Assembly: GCA_964418835.1 (NCBI GenBank)
Contig: CAYQNJ010000007.1
Span: 1 to 60,804 of the forward strand
Source: UBA9076 sp964418835
Lineage (GTDB): Bacteria > Bacillota_I > Bacilli_A > Erysipelotrichales > Erysipelotrichaceae
DNA: 60,804 nt
Reading direction: 5' to 3'
Shown here: piece after piece, positions 1 through 8,273 of the stretch
How positions within the stretch are numbered: position 1 is the stretch's first letter
Layout of the letters: each line of letters begins with the position of its first letter
Made by a program: the position numbers and the translations under genes
The notes under the pieces: generated by a model
Database searches by the model: none
What the model saw: only the letters and a program-made list of their open reading frames with translations
Told to the model about the DNA's origin: nothing

Positions 1-1016
1 GTTGCTTCTTTATTTACAGGAGCTATATCTATACTAAAAGGAACTATATCCTTAGATAATAACTTACTCAATCTATCCTTAATTAAATACTCTAATTGTT
101 GTTGTTTTGAAAGCCTTACTTCCCATTTACTTGGATGAACATTCACATCAATTATTTGAGTATCCATAATAATATCCAAAACTACTATAGGGTATCTATC
201 ATTAGGAATAAAATCATGATAAGCATCAACTACAGCCTTTTGAATTTTATAAGGTCTTACCATTCTACCATTCATAAAAATATTAATAGCGTTTCTTGTG
301 GCTCTTGTATATTGAGGCTGAATCATATAACCCTTTAACTTATAATCAAAATCTTCTTCATTTATCTCTATTGCACTTTTTGCAATATCTTTACCATAAA
401 CCTTATAAATAACTTCTAATAAATCATTATTCCCACTAGTCTTAAAAGACTCTTTATTATCACTAATAAAAGTAAAACTAATACCAGGATTAGATAATGC
501 AAACTTTGTAATAACATCACTAATTAATGAGTTTTCATAATTAGGACTCTTTAAATGTTTTAATCTAGCAGGAGTCTTATAAAAAAGTTCTGCCACAGTA
601 ATATCAGTACCTGTATCACTAGGATATGGTCCCACAAAAACTTTATCACCTTGATCTATTTCTACCTTAGTACCATTTGTAATTAATGTAACTTTAGAAA
701 CACTTGCAATAGAAGGTAATGCTTCTCCTCTAAACCCAAAGGTATTAATAGAAAACAAATCTCTTGGCTTAAAGATTTTACTTGTCGCATGTCTTTCAAA
801 AGCGAGTAAAGCATCTTCTTGGTCCATTCCATATCCATCATCTATAACTTGGATACTTTTAATACCACCCTCTTGTACTCTTACAATAATATTCTTACTG
901 TTTGCGTCTATTGAATTTTCAACTAACTCTTTTACAATACCCATAGGTCTTTCCACAACCTCACCCGCAGCTATCATATTTGTTAGTTGTAAATCTAATA
1001 GTTTTATTTTAGACAT
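1..1016 (-). CDS. mutL: DNA mismatch repair protein MutL, partial at its C-terminus
   Basis: MutL is the GHKL-ATPase matchmaker of methyl-independent mismatch repair; it couples MutS recognition to strand removal. Translating the minus strand from the ATG at 1016 gives about 338 residues with the GHKL motifs in order: KELVENSIDA (motif I, Mg-binding Asn), DDGYGM (motif II) and TFGFRGEALPSI (motif III), then the transducer domain ending in the conserved NVHPSKWEVR stretch. The frame runs off the left edge, so the linker and C-terminal dimerisation/endonuclease domain are not visible. The start lies 2 bases after the mutS stop, so the two form a mutS-mutL operon and are probably translationally coupled. 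Identity is very secure. Confidence 0.96.
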   Translation of the reverse strand, partial: MSKIKLLDLQLTNMIAAGEVVERPMGIVKELVENSIDANSKNIIVRVQEGGIKSIQVIDDGYGMDQEDALLAFERHATSKIFKPRDLFSINTFGFRGEALPSIASVSKVTLITNGTKVEIDQGDKVFVGPYPSDTGTDITVAELFYKTPARLKHLKSPNYENSLISDVITKFALSNPGISFTFISDNKESFKTSGNNDLLEVIYKVYGKDIAKSAIEINEEDFDYKLKGYMIQPQYTRATRNAINIFMNGRMVRPYKIQKAVVDAYHDFIPNDRYPIVVLDIIMDTQIIDVNVHPSKWEVRLSKQQQLEYLIKDRLSKLLSKDIVPFSIDIAPVNKEA

Positions 1017-1018
1017 AC

Positions 1019-3532
1019 TTACTCCTTACCAATCTTTTTTAAATCCACAATCATCTGTAAAGCTTGCATTGGAGTTAATTCGTTTGGATCAACTTCATTT
1101 AACATTTTCTCAAGCTTACTTTCATTATCATTTCTTTCCATTTCAACAATCTGATAAGATTGTTGAACTACTCTTTTTTTACTTTCTAATTCTTTTAATA
1201 AATCACTTGCTCTATCAATAACACTGTTTGGTAGACTTGCAAGTTTAGCAACATTTATACCATATGAACGTCTTGCTACACCTGGTTTTACCTTATACAT
1301 GAAAGTGATTTTATCCTTTTCTTCATGCACTTCCACATGAACATTTTTTACATTTTCTAAATTACTCTCTAAACTTGTAAGTTCATGGTAGTGAGTAGAA
1401 AATAATGTTTTACTATGAAGAATAGTGGCTATATACTCAATCATAGCTTGTGCTAAAGCCATACCATCATAAGTAGAAGTACCTCTGCCAATTTCATCAA
1501 ATAATATCAATGATTTATTTGTCGCATTAGATAAAGCATTATTAGCTTCTATCATTTCAACCATAAAAGTTGATTGTCCACTTAATATATCATCACTAGC
1601 ACCAATCCTTGTAAATATCTTATCAAAAACAGGCATAACACAAGATGCACAAGGCACAAAACATCCAACTTGAGCCATAATAACTATTAATGCAACCTGT
1701 CTCATATAAGTAGATTTACCACCCATATTTGGTCCAGTAATAATTTCTATTTCTGTTTCATTATCTAACCTTAAATCATTTGAAACATATCTAGGATTCT
1801 TCATCATTACATCTAGAATAGGATGTTTACCCTTTTTTATTTCAAATAATTCTTCATCAAATATTGGTCTTACATAACCATGTTGTTTACTTATTGCACT
1901 TAATGCATATAAACAATCAATATTAGCTAATACATTACCTAATTTTTGTAGTTTAGGTAGGTACGTTTTTATTAATTCTAGTAGTTCATCAAACAATCTT
2001 TGTTCGAGTTTTATAGATATATCTTGCGCATGCAATATTTCATCTTCTCTTTCCTTTAACTCTTGAGTGATATATCTTTCTCCATTTGTAAGAGTTTGTT
2101 TTCTTACATAACCAAATTCATCTTTAATTTGACTAATAGCACCTTTACTAACTTCAATGTAATAACCAAACACTCTATTGTATCCAATTTTTAAAGTTTT
2201 AATTCCAGTTCTTTCCTTTTCATAAGCTTCCATACTTAAGATCCATTTCTTACCATCTTTTTGTATTTCTCTTAATCTATCTAATTCACTGTTATAACCT
2301 GTTTTAAACATTCCTCCATCTCTAGTAACTAAAGGAGGATCTTCCACAAAAGCATCTTTTAATACATCATATAAATCTTCACATTTATTAACACTGGTAT
2401 ATTCATTAAATAAATCATCCTTTAATAAATCCATAATCAAAGGAACTTCTTTTAATGTCTTTAATAACCTTACACAATCTAATGCATTTGCACTCTTCAT
2501 AGCTATCTTAGTAATTAATCTTTGCAAGTCATATATGTTTCTTAAGTGTTCTTTTAAATCATCTAATATTAAGAAATTATTCATTAAATAAGATACTATA
2601 TCATATCTTCTTTCAATCTTACCTTTATCTACTAAAGGCTTTTCAATCCATTTTTTTAATAATCTTGAACCCATAGCACTTTGACATTTATCCATAAAAG
2701 ACCATAATGTATCATTCTTACTTTGACTTCTTAAAGGTTCAATCAATTCTAAGTTAGAAATAGTAGAAAAATCCATATATAATACATCTTCTTCTCTTTC
2801 ATAGATAACTATTGAAAGATGATCTAACATTCTTTTTTGAGTAGACTCTAAATAATTAAGCATTAAACCATAGGCTTCAATATTTCTTTCCTCTTTAAGG
2901 TTTTCAGCTAATAATTGATATTCTTCTTTTATTTCTGTTTCATTACAATAAGATATTAAAACTCCATTTTCTCTTAATAATTTAATTATCTTTTCATCAA
3001 AATCCTCTTTTAAAACAACCTCTTTTATATAATTCTTTAATATTGTTTGAATTAATATTACTGAAGATTTACTTATTTCTTTACATATAGTTTCACCTGT
3101 AGACATCTCAACCATTATTAAAGAATATCCATATTTATAATCAATGATACTAGCAATATAAATACTATTTTTATCATCACTAACTTCATTAATCATTGTC
3201 CCAGGAGTTACAACTCTTACTACATCTCTTTTTACAATTCCTTTTACAGTACTAGGATCTTCTAATTGTTCAACTATCGCAACCTTATATCCTCTTTGTA
3301 CAAGCTTTTGTAGGTAACCATTAACCGCATGATATGGAACACCACACATTGGAACCTTATCCTTAACACCAGCATTTTTACCAGTTAACACTAAATCTAA
3401 TTCACTTGATGCAATCTTAGCATCATCAAAAAACATCTCATAAAAATCACCAAGACGATAAAATACAATCGCATCAGGATATCCTTTTTTTACAGATAGA
3501 TATTGCTCCATCATTGGGGTATATTTTTCCAT
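1019..3532 (-). CDS. mutS: DNA mismatch repair protein MutS
   Basis: MutS binds mismatches and small loops and recruits MutL. The 837-residue product has the N-terminal mismatch-binding domain with the Phe-x-Glu wedge (FYEMF), the connector, core and clamp domains, and a C-terminal ABC-type ATPase with Walker A GPNMGGKST, a signature region (SGQSTFMVEM) and Walker B (LILFDEIGRG), followed by STHYHEL. Length is normal for the family. The ATG at 3532 is chosen over an in-frame ATG 15 bases upstream because AAAGGAAG sits at the right distance before it and would otherwise lie inside the reading frame. A TATAAT-like -10 is on the minus strand at 3557-3562. It is first gene of mutS-mutL and divergent from the YigZ-family gene. 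Confidence 0.97.
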   Translation of the reverse strand: MEKYTPMMEQYLSVKKGYPDAIVFYRLGDFYEMFFDDAKIASSELDLVLTGKNAGVKDKVPMCGVPYHAVNGYLQKLVQRGYKVAIVEQLEDPSTVKGIVKRDVVRVVTPGTMINEVSDDKNSIYIASIIDYKYGYSLIMVEMSTGETICKEISKSSVILIQTILKNYIKEVVLKEDFDEKIIKLLRENGVLISYCNETEIKEEYQLLAENLKEERNIEAYGLMLNYLESTQKRMLDHLSIVIYEREEDVLYMDFSTISNLELIEPLRSQSKNDTLWSFMDKCQSAMGSRLLKKWIEKPLVDKGKIERRYDIVSYLMNNFLILDDLKEHLRNIYDLQRLITKIAMKSANALDCVRLLKTLKEVPLIMDLLKDDLFNEYTSVNKCEDLYDVLKDAFVEDPPLVTRDGGMFKTGYNSELDRLREIQKDGKKWILSMEAYEKERTGIKTLKIGYNRVFGYYIEVSKGAISQIKDEFGYVRKQTLTNGERYITQELKEREDEILHAQDISIKLEQRLFDELLELIKTYLPKLQKLGNVLANIDCLYALSAISKQHGYVRPIFDEELFEIKKGKHPILDVMMKNPRYVSNDLRLDNETEIEIITGPNMGGKSTYMRQVALIVIMAQVGCFVPCASCVMPVFDKIFTRIGASDDILSGQSTFMVEMIEANNALSNATNKSLILFDEIGRGTSTYDGMALAQAMIEYIATILHSKTLFSTHYHELTSLESNLENVKNVHVEVHEEKDKITFMYKVKPGVARRSYGINVAKLASLPNSVIDRASDLLKELESKKRVVQQSYQIVEMERNDNESKLEKMLNEVDPNELTPMQALQMIVDLKKIGKE

Positions 3533-3556
3533 AATACTTCCTTTCAATGCCTTTTA

Positions 3557-3562
3557 ATTATA
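3557..3562 (-). promoter_or_regulatory. Candidate -10 element for mutS-mutL
   Basis: On the minus strand the bases read TATAAT, about 25 bases before the mutS ATG, with a weak TACATT about 18 bases further upstream. The element lies back-to-back with the -10 of the divergent YigZ-family gene. Placed by eye only. Confidence 0.45.
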
Positions 3563-3584
3563 CATCATTTTTAATTTGATAATG

Positions 3585-3590
3585 TATAAT
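3585..3590 (+). promoter_or_regulatory. Candidate -10 element for the YigZ-family gene (possible leaderless mRNA)
   Basis: A perfect TATAAT ends seven bases before the ATG at 3598, so a normally spaced start site would fall on or next to the first base of the start codon. No Shine-Dalgarno sequence precedes the gene. The -35 region is poor. Confidence 0.45.
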
Positions 3591-3597
3591 GAAATGT

Positions 3598-4209
3598 ATG
3601 AATAACTTAATAAGAATAAAAGAAGACTATAGCCACACCATTGTAATAGAAAGATCACAGTTTATATGTTATCTAAGAAAGACATTGGATGAAGATAGCG
3701 CAAAAGATTTTATACAAGAAATAAGAAAAAAACATTATGACGCTACTCATGTTTGTACTGCTTATTTAATATCTAATAACATACAAAAGTCTAATGATGA
3801 TGGTGAACCTAGTGGTACTGCAGGTATTCCCATGCTTACAACTCTTAAAAACATGAACATGATTGATATTTGTGCGTGTGTTGTAAGGTATTTTGGAGGT
3901 ATTAAATTAGGTGCTGGTGGATTAATAAGAGCTTACTCAAATAGTGTTAGCGAAGCTATAAATAATGCACCAAAGGTTATTATGAAAAAGTTTAAATTCT
4001 ATGAAGTAACATTTCCATATAACCTTATAAATAAAATGGAATACTTGTTAAATAATAAAACAGAGATAATAGATAGAATCTATGATATTGATGTTACATT
4101 TAAGTTTATATGTGAAGATGACTTGATAGAAGAAGATATAAAAATGTTGACTAATGGTCAACATTTAGCACTGTTAAATGAAGAAAAATATATTGAAAGA
4201 GAAATCTAA
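3598..4209 (+). CDS. YigZ/IMPACT (UPF0029) family protein
   Basis: The 203-residue product matches the bacterial YigZ/YvyE family, relatives of eukaryotic IMPACT; the precise biochemical role is not settled, though links to translation control are proposed. The N-terminal UPF0029 domain is clear: DATHVCTAY, then DDGEPSGTAGIPML, and VVRYFGGIKLGAGGLIRAY. A shorter C-terminal ferredoxin-like domain follows. An upstream in-frame ATG at 3589 overlaps the -10 hexamer, so 3598 is preferred. There is no visible ribosome binding site, which with the promoter position suggests a leaderless transcript. The 3' end overlaps the convergent RpiR gene by 4 bases. Confidence 0.9.
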   Translation: MNNLIRIKEDYSHTIVIERSQFICYLRKTLDEDSAKDFIQEIRKKHYDATHVCTAYLISNNIQKSNDDGEPSGTAGIPMLTTLKNMNMIDICACVVRYFGGIKLGAGGLIRAYSNSVSEAINNAPKVIMKKFKFYEVTFPYNLINKMEYLLNNKTEIIDRIYDIDVTFKFICEDDLIEEDIKMLTNGQHLALLNEEKYIEREI

Positions 4210-5099
4210 TAAGGTTCTCTTTTTACTTCTTCAATAATAGGATTATCAATCACTCTATCTACTTCAATTTGGTTAGCAATTTTCAACTTATATTCTAAAT
4301 TTTCATTGTAATTATAAGAAAATAAACAAGCATATAAAATATCTAATATTAAAGTTATTGATTCTTCAGATGTAAAAGGACCTATTTTAGAAAACGATCT
4401 TTCTCTTGTGGTTATATTTAAAGTTGTATTTGAAAGATTAGACAATTCATTATTCCCTATACTTGTAATCGCAATTACCGGAATATTTTTTCTTTTTAAA
4501 ATTTCTGCAGTTTTTAAAAGAGCCACTGTTTGTCCAGAATAAGATATACAAATAGCACACTCACCTTCTTTACTCATTGCTGCGTTTTGAAACATGTTTT
4601 CACTCACAGGATCACAAATCGCCTCTTTGCCAATTCTTTTTAATTTAAACGCAAAATTCATTGCTAAAAAATTAATATTACTTACACCAAAAATATGTAT
4701 TTTTGTACTTTTATTTAAAATATCCACAGCTTTTAATAAAGATTCATTATTTATTAATTCTAATGTATCATTAATACTTTCTAAATGAAGTTTTGATATC
4801 TTATTAGCTATACTTATTATATTTTCATTATTACTAAATGGATAATTAGCATCTATATCTTTAAAGTGATTATTTAAATAATTAATTTCATTTAAGAAAG
4901 CTTCTTTTAAATCATTCCAACCATTATAATTTAATTTTTTTGCGATTCTAATTAGAATTGATGGTGATGTATAAGTTTTTTGTGCAATTGTTTTAATGGA
5001 ATAGTTTTTTATTAATTCTTTTTCTTTTAATATAAAATCAACTACTATTCTTTCACTGTTTGAAAACTCAAATGTTTTCATTTCTTCAATTAACAACAT
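4206..5099 (-). CDS. MurR/RpiR family transcriptional regulator
   Basis: A sugar-phosphate-responsive regulator. The 297-residue product has an N-terminal HTH_6 domain (about residues 1-77; the helix-turn-helix runs through KTIAQKTYTSPSILIRIAKKL) and a C-terminal SIS domain (about 105-260) with IHIFGVSNIN and the Ser-rich ISYSGQT loop that binds phosphosugars in this family. AGGAG precedes the start. It is divergent from the SemiSWEET/EIIB-like/oxidoreductase operon, and three copies of TTTGTAAATG lie between them, so it probably controls that operon and itself. The ligand is not deducible. Confidence 0.9.
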   Translation of the reverse strand: MLLIEEMKTFEFSNSERIVVDFILKEKELIKNYSIKTIAQKTYTSPSILIRIAKKLNYNGWNDLKEAFLNEINYLNNHFKDIDANYPFSNNENIISIANKISKLHLESINDTLELINNESLLKAVDILNKSTKIHIFGVSNINFLAMNFAFKLKRIGKEAICDPVSENMFQNAAMSKEGECAICISYSGQTVALLKTAEILKRKNIPVIAITSIGNNELSNLSNTTLNITTRERSFSKIGPFTSEESITLILDILYACLFSYNYNENLEYKLKIANQIEVDRVIDNPIIEEVKREPY

Positions 5100-5141
5100 A
5101 ATAATATCTCCTATAAATATAATTTACATTTTATATTATAT

Positions 5142-5262
5142 TTTGTAAATGATTTGTAAATGTTGTTTCAAAATGTACCATATCTCTTTTAAATTAAAAT
5201 ATATAAAATATAATGAAATTGTAATATTTATAACTAATATATAAAGTATATTCATTTACAAA
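5142..5262. promoter_or_regulatory. Candidate RpiR operator copies (TTTGTAAATG)
   Basis: Two head-to-tail copies of TTTGTAAATG sit at 5142-5151 and 5153-5162, and an inverted copy (CATTTACAAA) at 5253-5262. All lie in the 198-base divergent region between the RpiR gene and the SemiSWEET operon. Repeated 10-mers here are best explained as regulator sites; assignment to this RpiR protein is inferred from position. Confidence 0.45.
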
Positions 5263-5297
5263 TATTACTATTAATTAAGAATAAAGGAGAATATAAT

Positions 5298-5555
5298 ATG
5301 AATAATTTATTACAACTAATAGGACCTATAGCTGCAACACTAACAACATTAAGTTTTGTACCACAAGCTTTACAAGTAATTAAAACTAAAGATACTTCTG
5401 GTATTTCTTTAGTTATGTATTCAATGTTTGTATTAGGTGTGTTCTTATGGATAATACATGGTATTAGAATACAGGACATATCTTTAGTTGTCGCTAATGG
5501 AATTACTTTTGTCTTAGCGGATATCATCTTAATATTTAAAATTAAATACAAATAG
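5298..5555 (+). CDS. SemiSWEET-type sugar transporter (PQ-loop, 3 TM)
   Basis: SemiSWEETs are the smallest known sugar facilitators: about 90 residues, three membrane helices, working as homodimers. This 85-residue product has three hydrophobic segments (about 6-24, 38-56, 62-82) and the diagnostic first-helix/PQ-loop text SFVPQALQVIKTKDTSGIS. AAAGGAG precedes the ATG. It heads a plus-strand operon with an EIIB-like protein (14 bases downstream) and a Gfo/Idh/MocA oxidoreductase, so it may import the sugar that the oxidoreductase handles. Family assignment is strong; substrate is unknown. Confidence 0.88.
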   Translation: MNNLLQLIGPIAATLTTLSFVPQALQVIKTKDTSGISLVMYSMFVLGVFLWIIHGIRIQDISLVVANGITFVLADIILIFKIKYK

Positions 5556-5569
5556 AAAGAGGTAAACAA

Positions 5570-6166
5570 ATGGAATTTAGAAAGAACACAATATTATCTT
5601 ATGTTTATGATCTAATATGTAGCATGGACAATTCTAAAATTGGCAAAAGTGAAACATCTGTTTGTTTTCCTAAGGATGGATACTATGGAAAAATTATGTT
5701 TTATGATAATGGAATATTGGAATTATCTGTGGTACAAGAAGAAACAAATATGAATCTATTTCATTTACATTTTATGGCTAATAATATGGAAGATGTTATT
5801 GAAAAAATTACTTCATTCTTTCAATTTCTAAAAGAAGGAAATAATATATTAGAAAATGAAGTAGATAATATAACCACAAAGAAAAGAAATGTTTTACTTT
5901 GTTGTACATCTGGTTTAACTACTACCTATTTTGCATATTTAATGCAAGAAGCATTTGATAAGTATGATTCATGTGTCACAGTAGAGGCAACTAGCATTGA
6001 TAAAATAGACAAAGTAATACATAAATTTGACTACGTTTTCCTAGCTCCACAAGTATCGTATAAACTAGATAGTTTAAAAGAAAAATATGGAGATAAAGTT
6101 TCATTAATTAACTCTAAAGATTTTGCGTCAAGAAATGTTAACCAAATTATTAGTATAATTAAATAG
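5570..6166 (+). CDS. PTS EIIB-like protein with an unrecognised N-terminal domain
   Basis: The C-terminal half (about residues 104-198) looks like a lactose/cellobiose-type PTS EIIB domain: beta strand NVLLC followed by CTSGLTT, equivalent to the phosphocysteine loop C-x-x-G-[ML]-[ST]-[ST] (Cys112), then a helix, then a strand FDYVFLAPQV typical of EIIB. The first 100 residues are not recognised and contain no membrane segment. No EIIA, EIIC or HPr gene is in the window, so this is an orphan EIIB, odd beside a non-PTS SemiSWEET. It could be a phosphorylatable regulator or partner. AGAGG precedes the start. Confidence 0.65.
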   Translation: MEFRKNTILSYVYDLICSMDNSKIGKSETSVCFPKDGYYGKIMFYDNGILELSVVQEETNMNLFHLHFMANNMEDVIEKITSFFQFLKEGNNILENEVDNITTKKRNVLLCCTSGLTTTYFAYLMQEAFDKYDSCVTVEATSIDKIDKVIHKFDYVFLAPQVSYKLDSLKEKYGDKVSLINSKDFASRNVNQIISIIK

Positions 6167-6177
6167 AGGTAAATATT

Positions 6178-7209
6178 ATGAGAGATAATAAATTAGTTTT
6201 AGGATACATAGGAAATGGTAAGAGTTGTAATAGATATCATTTACCATTTGTACTACAAAGACCAGATAAGTTTATTGTTAAAACAATCTTCAATCCAACT
6301 ATAAAACATGATGTGTGGAACAAAGTCCCTAATGTTATATATACAGAAAATATTGAAGATATTTTAAACGATGTTGAAATAGATATGGTAATTGTTTGTA
6401 CTCATCACAAACTTCATTATCAATACTCTAAGCTAATATTAGAGTCAAATAAACATTGCCTGTGTGAAAAACCATTTATGGAAAACTCAAAACAAGCAAG
6501 AGAAATATTTGATTTAGCAAACAAAAACAATTTATATTGTAGTGCATATCAAAATAGACGATATGATAGCGACTTTCTCACAACACAAAAAGTAATAGAG
6601 TCAGGTAAACTAGGTGATTTAATAGAATTAGAAATGCATTATGACTACTATAGACCCTATGTACCAGAAGAAACACATGAATATAATCCTATGACATCCT
6701 ATTTATATGGACATGGATGTCATACCTTAGATCAAGTAATATCTTATTTTGGTAAACCTGATAGTATTCATTATGATGTAAGACAATTATTAGGTTCAGG
6801 TAGAATGAATGATTATTTTGATATAGATATGTATTATGGAACTTTAAAAGTATCTGTAAAATCATCATATTTTAGAGTTAAAGAAAGACCTTCTTTTATA
6901 GTTTATGGAAAAAAAGGAATGTTTGTAAAAAATACAAAAGATAGACAAGAAGAACATTTAAAACTATTCCATATGCCTCATAATAAAGACTTTGGAACAG
7001 ATCTTCCAGAACATTATGGTGTATTAACATATTATGATGATTTAGAAGTTTTTCATGAAGAAAAAGTTCCTACAGTGAAAGGAGATTATGCAAGAGTTTA
7101 TGATGATATTTATGAATGTATCGTTAATAATAAACCTCAGGTAATTAAACAAGAAGAAACTATGTTACAAATGGAAATATTAGAAAAAGGAGTTTCTCAC
7201 CTTAAGTAA
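6178..7209 (+). CDS. Gfo/Idh/MocA family oxidoreductase, YhhX-like
   Basis: An NAD(P)-dependent sugar or polyol dehydrogenase candidate. The 343-residue product opens with a Rossmann strand-loop LGYIGNGKSCNRYHLPFVL, has CEKPF (the EKP motif with the catalytic Lys) and YQNRRYDSDF, and continues with IESGKLGDLIELEMHYDYYR. This resembles E. coli YhhX throughout, as far as I recall that sequence. It is last in the SemiSWEET operon (11 bases after the EIIB-like gene) and converges on the AraC gene, with a shared hairpin terminator. The substrate is unknown. Confidence 0.9.
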   Translation: MRDNKLVLGYIGNGKSCNRYHLPFVLQRPDKFIVKTIFNPTIKHDVWNKVPNVIYTENIEDILNDVEIDMVIVCTHHKLHYQYSKLILESNKHCLCEKPFMENSKQAREIFDLANKNNLYCSAYQNRRYDSDFLTTQKVIESGKLGDLIELEMHYDYYRPYVPEETHEYNPMTSYLYGHGCHTLDQVISYFGKPDSIHYDVRQLLGSGRMNDYFDIDMYYGTLKVSVKSSYFRVKERPSFIVYGKKGMFVKNTKDRQEEHLKLFHMPHNKDFGTDLPEHYGVLTYYDDLEVFHEEKVPTVKGDYARVYDDIYECIVNNKPQVIKQEETMLQMEILEKGVSHLK

Positions 7210-7212
7210 AAC

Positions 7213-7236
7213 AAAATGGGTTTTCACCCATTTTTT
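7213..7236. terminator. Bidirectional intrinsic terminator
   Basis: Stem AAAATGGGT at 7213-7221 pairs with ACCCATTTT at 7226-7234, followed by Ts on the plus strand. It overlaps the last codons of the minus-strand AraC gene and could stop transcripts from both sides. Confidence 0.75.
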
Positions 7237-7838
7237 CTTTTAACTTCTTCCCTAAAATTTTGTGGAGATTTATCCATTACCTTTTTAAACGACTTGCTAA
7301 AATGTGATGAACTTCCAAAACCTACAGTCATTGAAACATCAACCACAGACATATTAGTGTAAGTTAGTAACTTTATTGCTTCTCCTATTCTTCTAGTTAT
7401 CAAGTATTCATTAATAGTAATTCCAGTTTGATCTTTATATTTTCTCATTACATGTTCTTTACTCATATCTAATTCATCCGCAACATCTTGTATTCCTATT
7501 TCTTGCATGAAGTTAGTATTTATATAATGATTTACCCTTTGGTATATTTCTGTTTTTACATTTCTTTTTTGTCTATTCATTGGATCAGCGTAATCCAGCA
7601 TCATATCATTATGAATATGCCATAATTCACTTATTTCTTTACTATCCTCAATCATAATTGCATAATTTTCTGCCATATAGTGAGCATACAGAGGGTCTAA
7701 CCCTCCTTTTTCAGCTGCTATAAAATAAACAGTATTATAACTTAATAGAAAGTTCTTTAAAGCTCTTACCTTGTCTTCTTGTCTTTTATGTATACCAAGA
7801 TTCTCATTTTCAAAAACCTTGTTTAAGGTAGGTAAAAA
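7224..7838 (-). CDS. AraC family transcriptional regulator, N-terminus lost in assembly gap
   Basis: About 205 residues are visible. The C-terminal 100 residues are two AraC-type helix-turn-helices: IGIQDVADELDMSKEHVMRKYK, then ISVVDVSMTVGFGSSSHFSK-like text (VVDVSMTVGFGSSSHFSKSF) and the closing MDKSPQNFREEV. Upstream is a helical sensor region with HYMAENYAIMIEDSKEI. The start lies in or beyond the 100-N gap at 7839-7938. Reading through the Ns gives one 349-codon frame that joins it to an amidohydrolase; this is an artefact. It is probably the local regulator of the esterase-symporter-amidohydrolase operon. Confidence 0.85.
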   Translation of the reverse strand, partial: FLPTLNKVFENENLGIHKRQEDKVRALKNFLLSYNTVYFIAAEKGGLDPLYAHYMAENYAIMIEDSKEISELWHIHNDMMLDYADPMNRQKRNVKTEIYQRVNHYINTNFMQEIGIQDVADELDMSKEHVMRKYKDQTGITINEYLITRRIGEAIKLLTYTNMSVVDVSMTVGFGSSSHFSKSFKKVMDKSPQNFREEVKRKNG

Positions 7839-7938
7839 NNNNNNNNNNNNNNNNNNNNNNNNNNNNNNNNNNNNNNNNNNNNNNNNNNNNNNNNNNNNNN
7901 NNNNNNNNNNNNNNNNNNNNNNNNNNNNNNNNNNNNNN
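7839..7938. other. Assembly gap, 100 N
   Basis: Exactly 100 Ns, a conventional length for a gap of unknown size. The flanks do not share a 55-bp duplicate, unlike the other two gaps, so real sequence is missing here: the 3' part of the amidohydrolase and the 5' part of the AraC gene. Confidence 0.97.
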
Positions 7939-8273
7939 GCTAAACTAAACAATTCATCAAATTCATTCATTGGATAATTAATAACTAATTCCCCAATACC
8001 TAAACATCCATTTTCTTTTTCTTTAATTAAATCATTTTCTAAATCTTTTGAATCAATATCCACACAACACATGTAATAAAATCTGTCTGGATATTTTTTT
8101 ATAATTTCTTTACATTCATCATTATTTTCAATAGAAGTACTCATAATAGCACTCTTATCAATACCCCTATCATCCATAGATTTAACTAATTGATCCACAC
8201 TAATAAGTGGTAAACCATTAATTTCTACACCTTTTTCATTACTAACATGCACATGAATATCAACTTTATTCAT
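7939..8273 (-). CDS. Amidohydrolase-2 family protein, C-terminus lost in assembly gap
   Basis: The 111 visible residues start MNKVDIHVHV, the metal-binding His-x-His of the amidohydrolase superfamily (His7, His9), and continue with strand-helix repeats (DKSAIMSTS, FYYMCCVDID) and GIGELVINYP, typical of the Amidohydrolase-2/TIM-barrel group. The full family length is about 270-300 residues, so well over half is missing in the gap. The start overlaps the stop of the upstream symporter gene by one base (TAATG), showing translational coupling. Its role is probably hydrolysis or decarboxylation of a compound imported by the symporter; the substrate is unknown. Confidence 0.75.

Noticed and set aside
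7224..8273. A single amidohydrolase-AraC fusion protein
   Set aside because: The only link is a run of Ns of arbitrary length that happens to keep frame.
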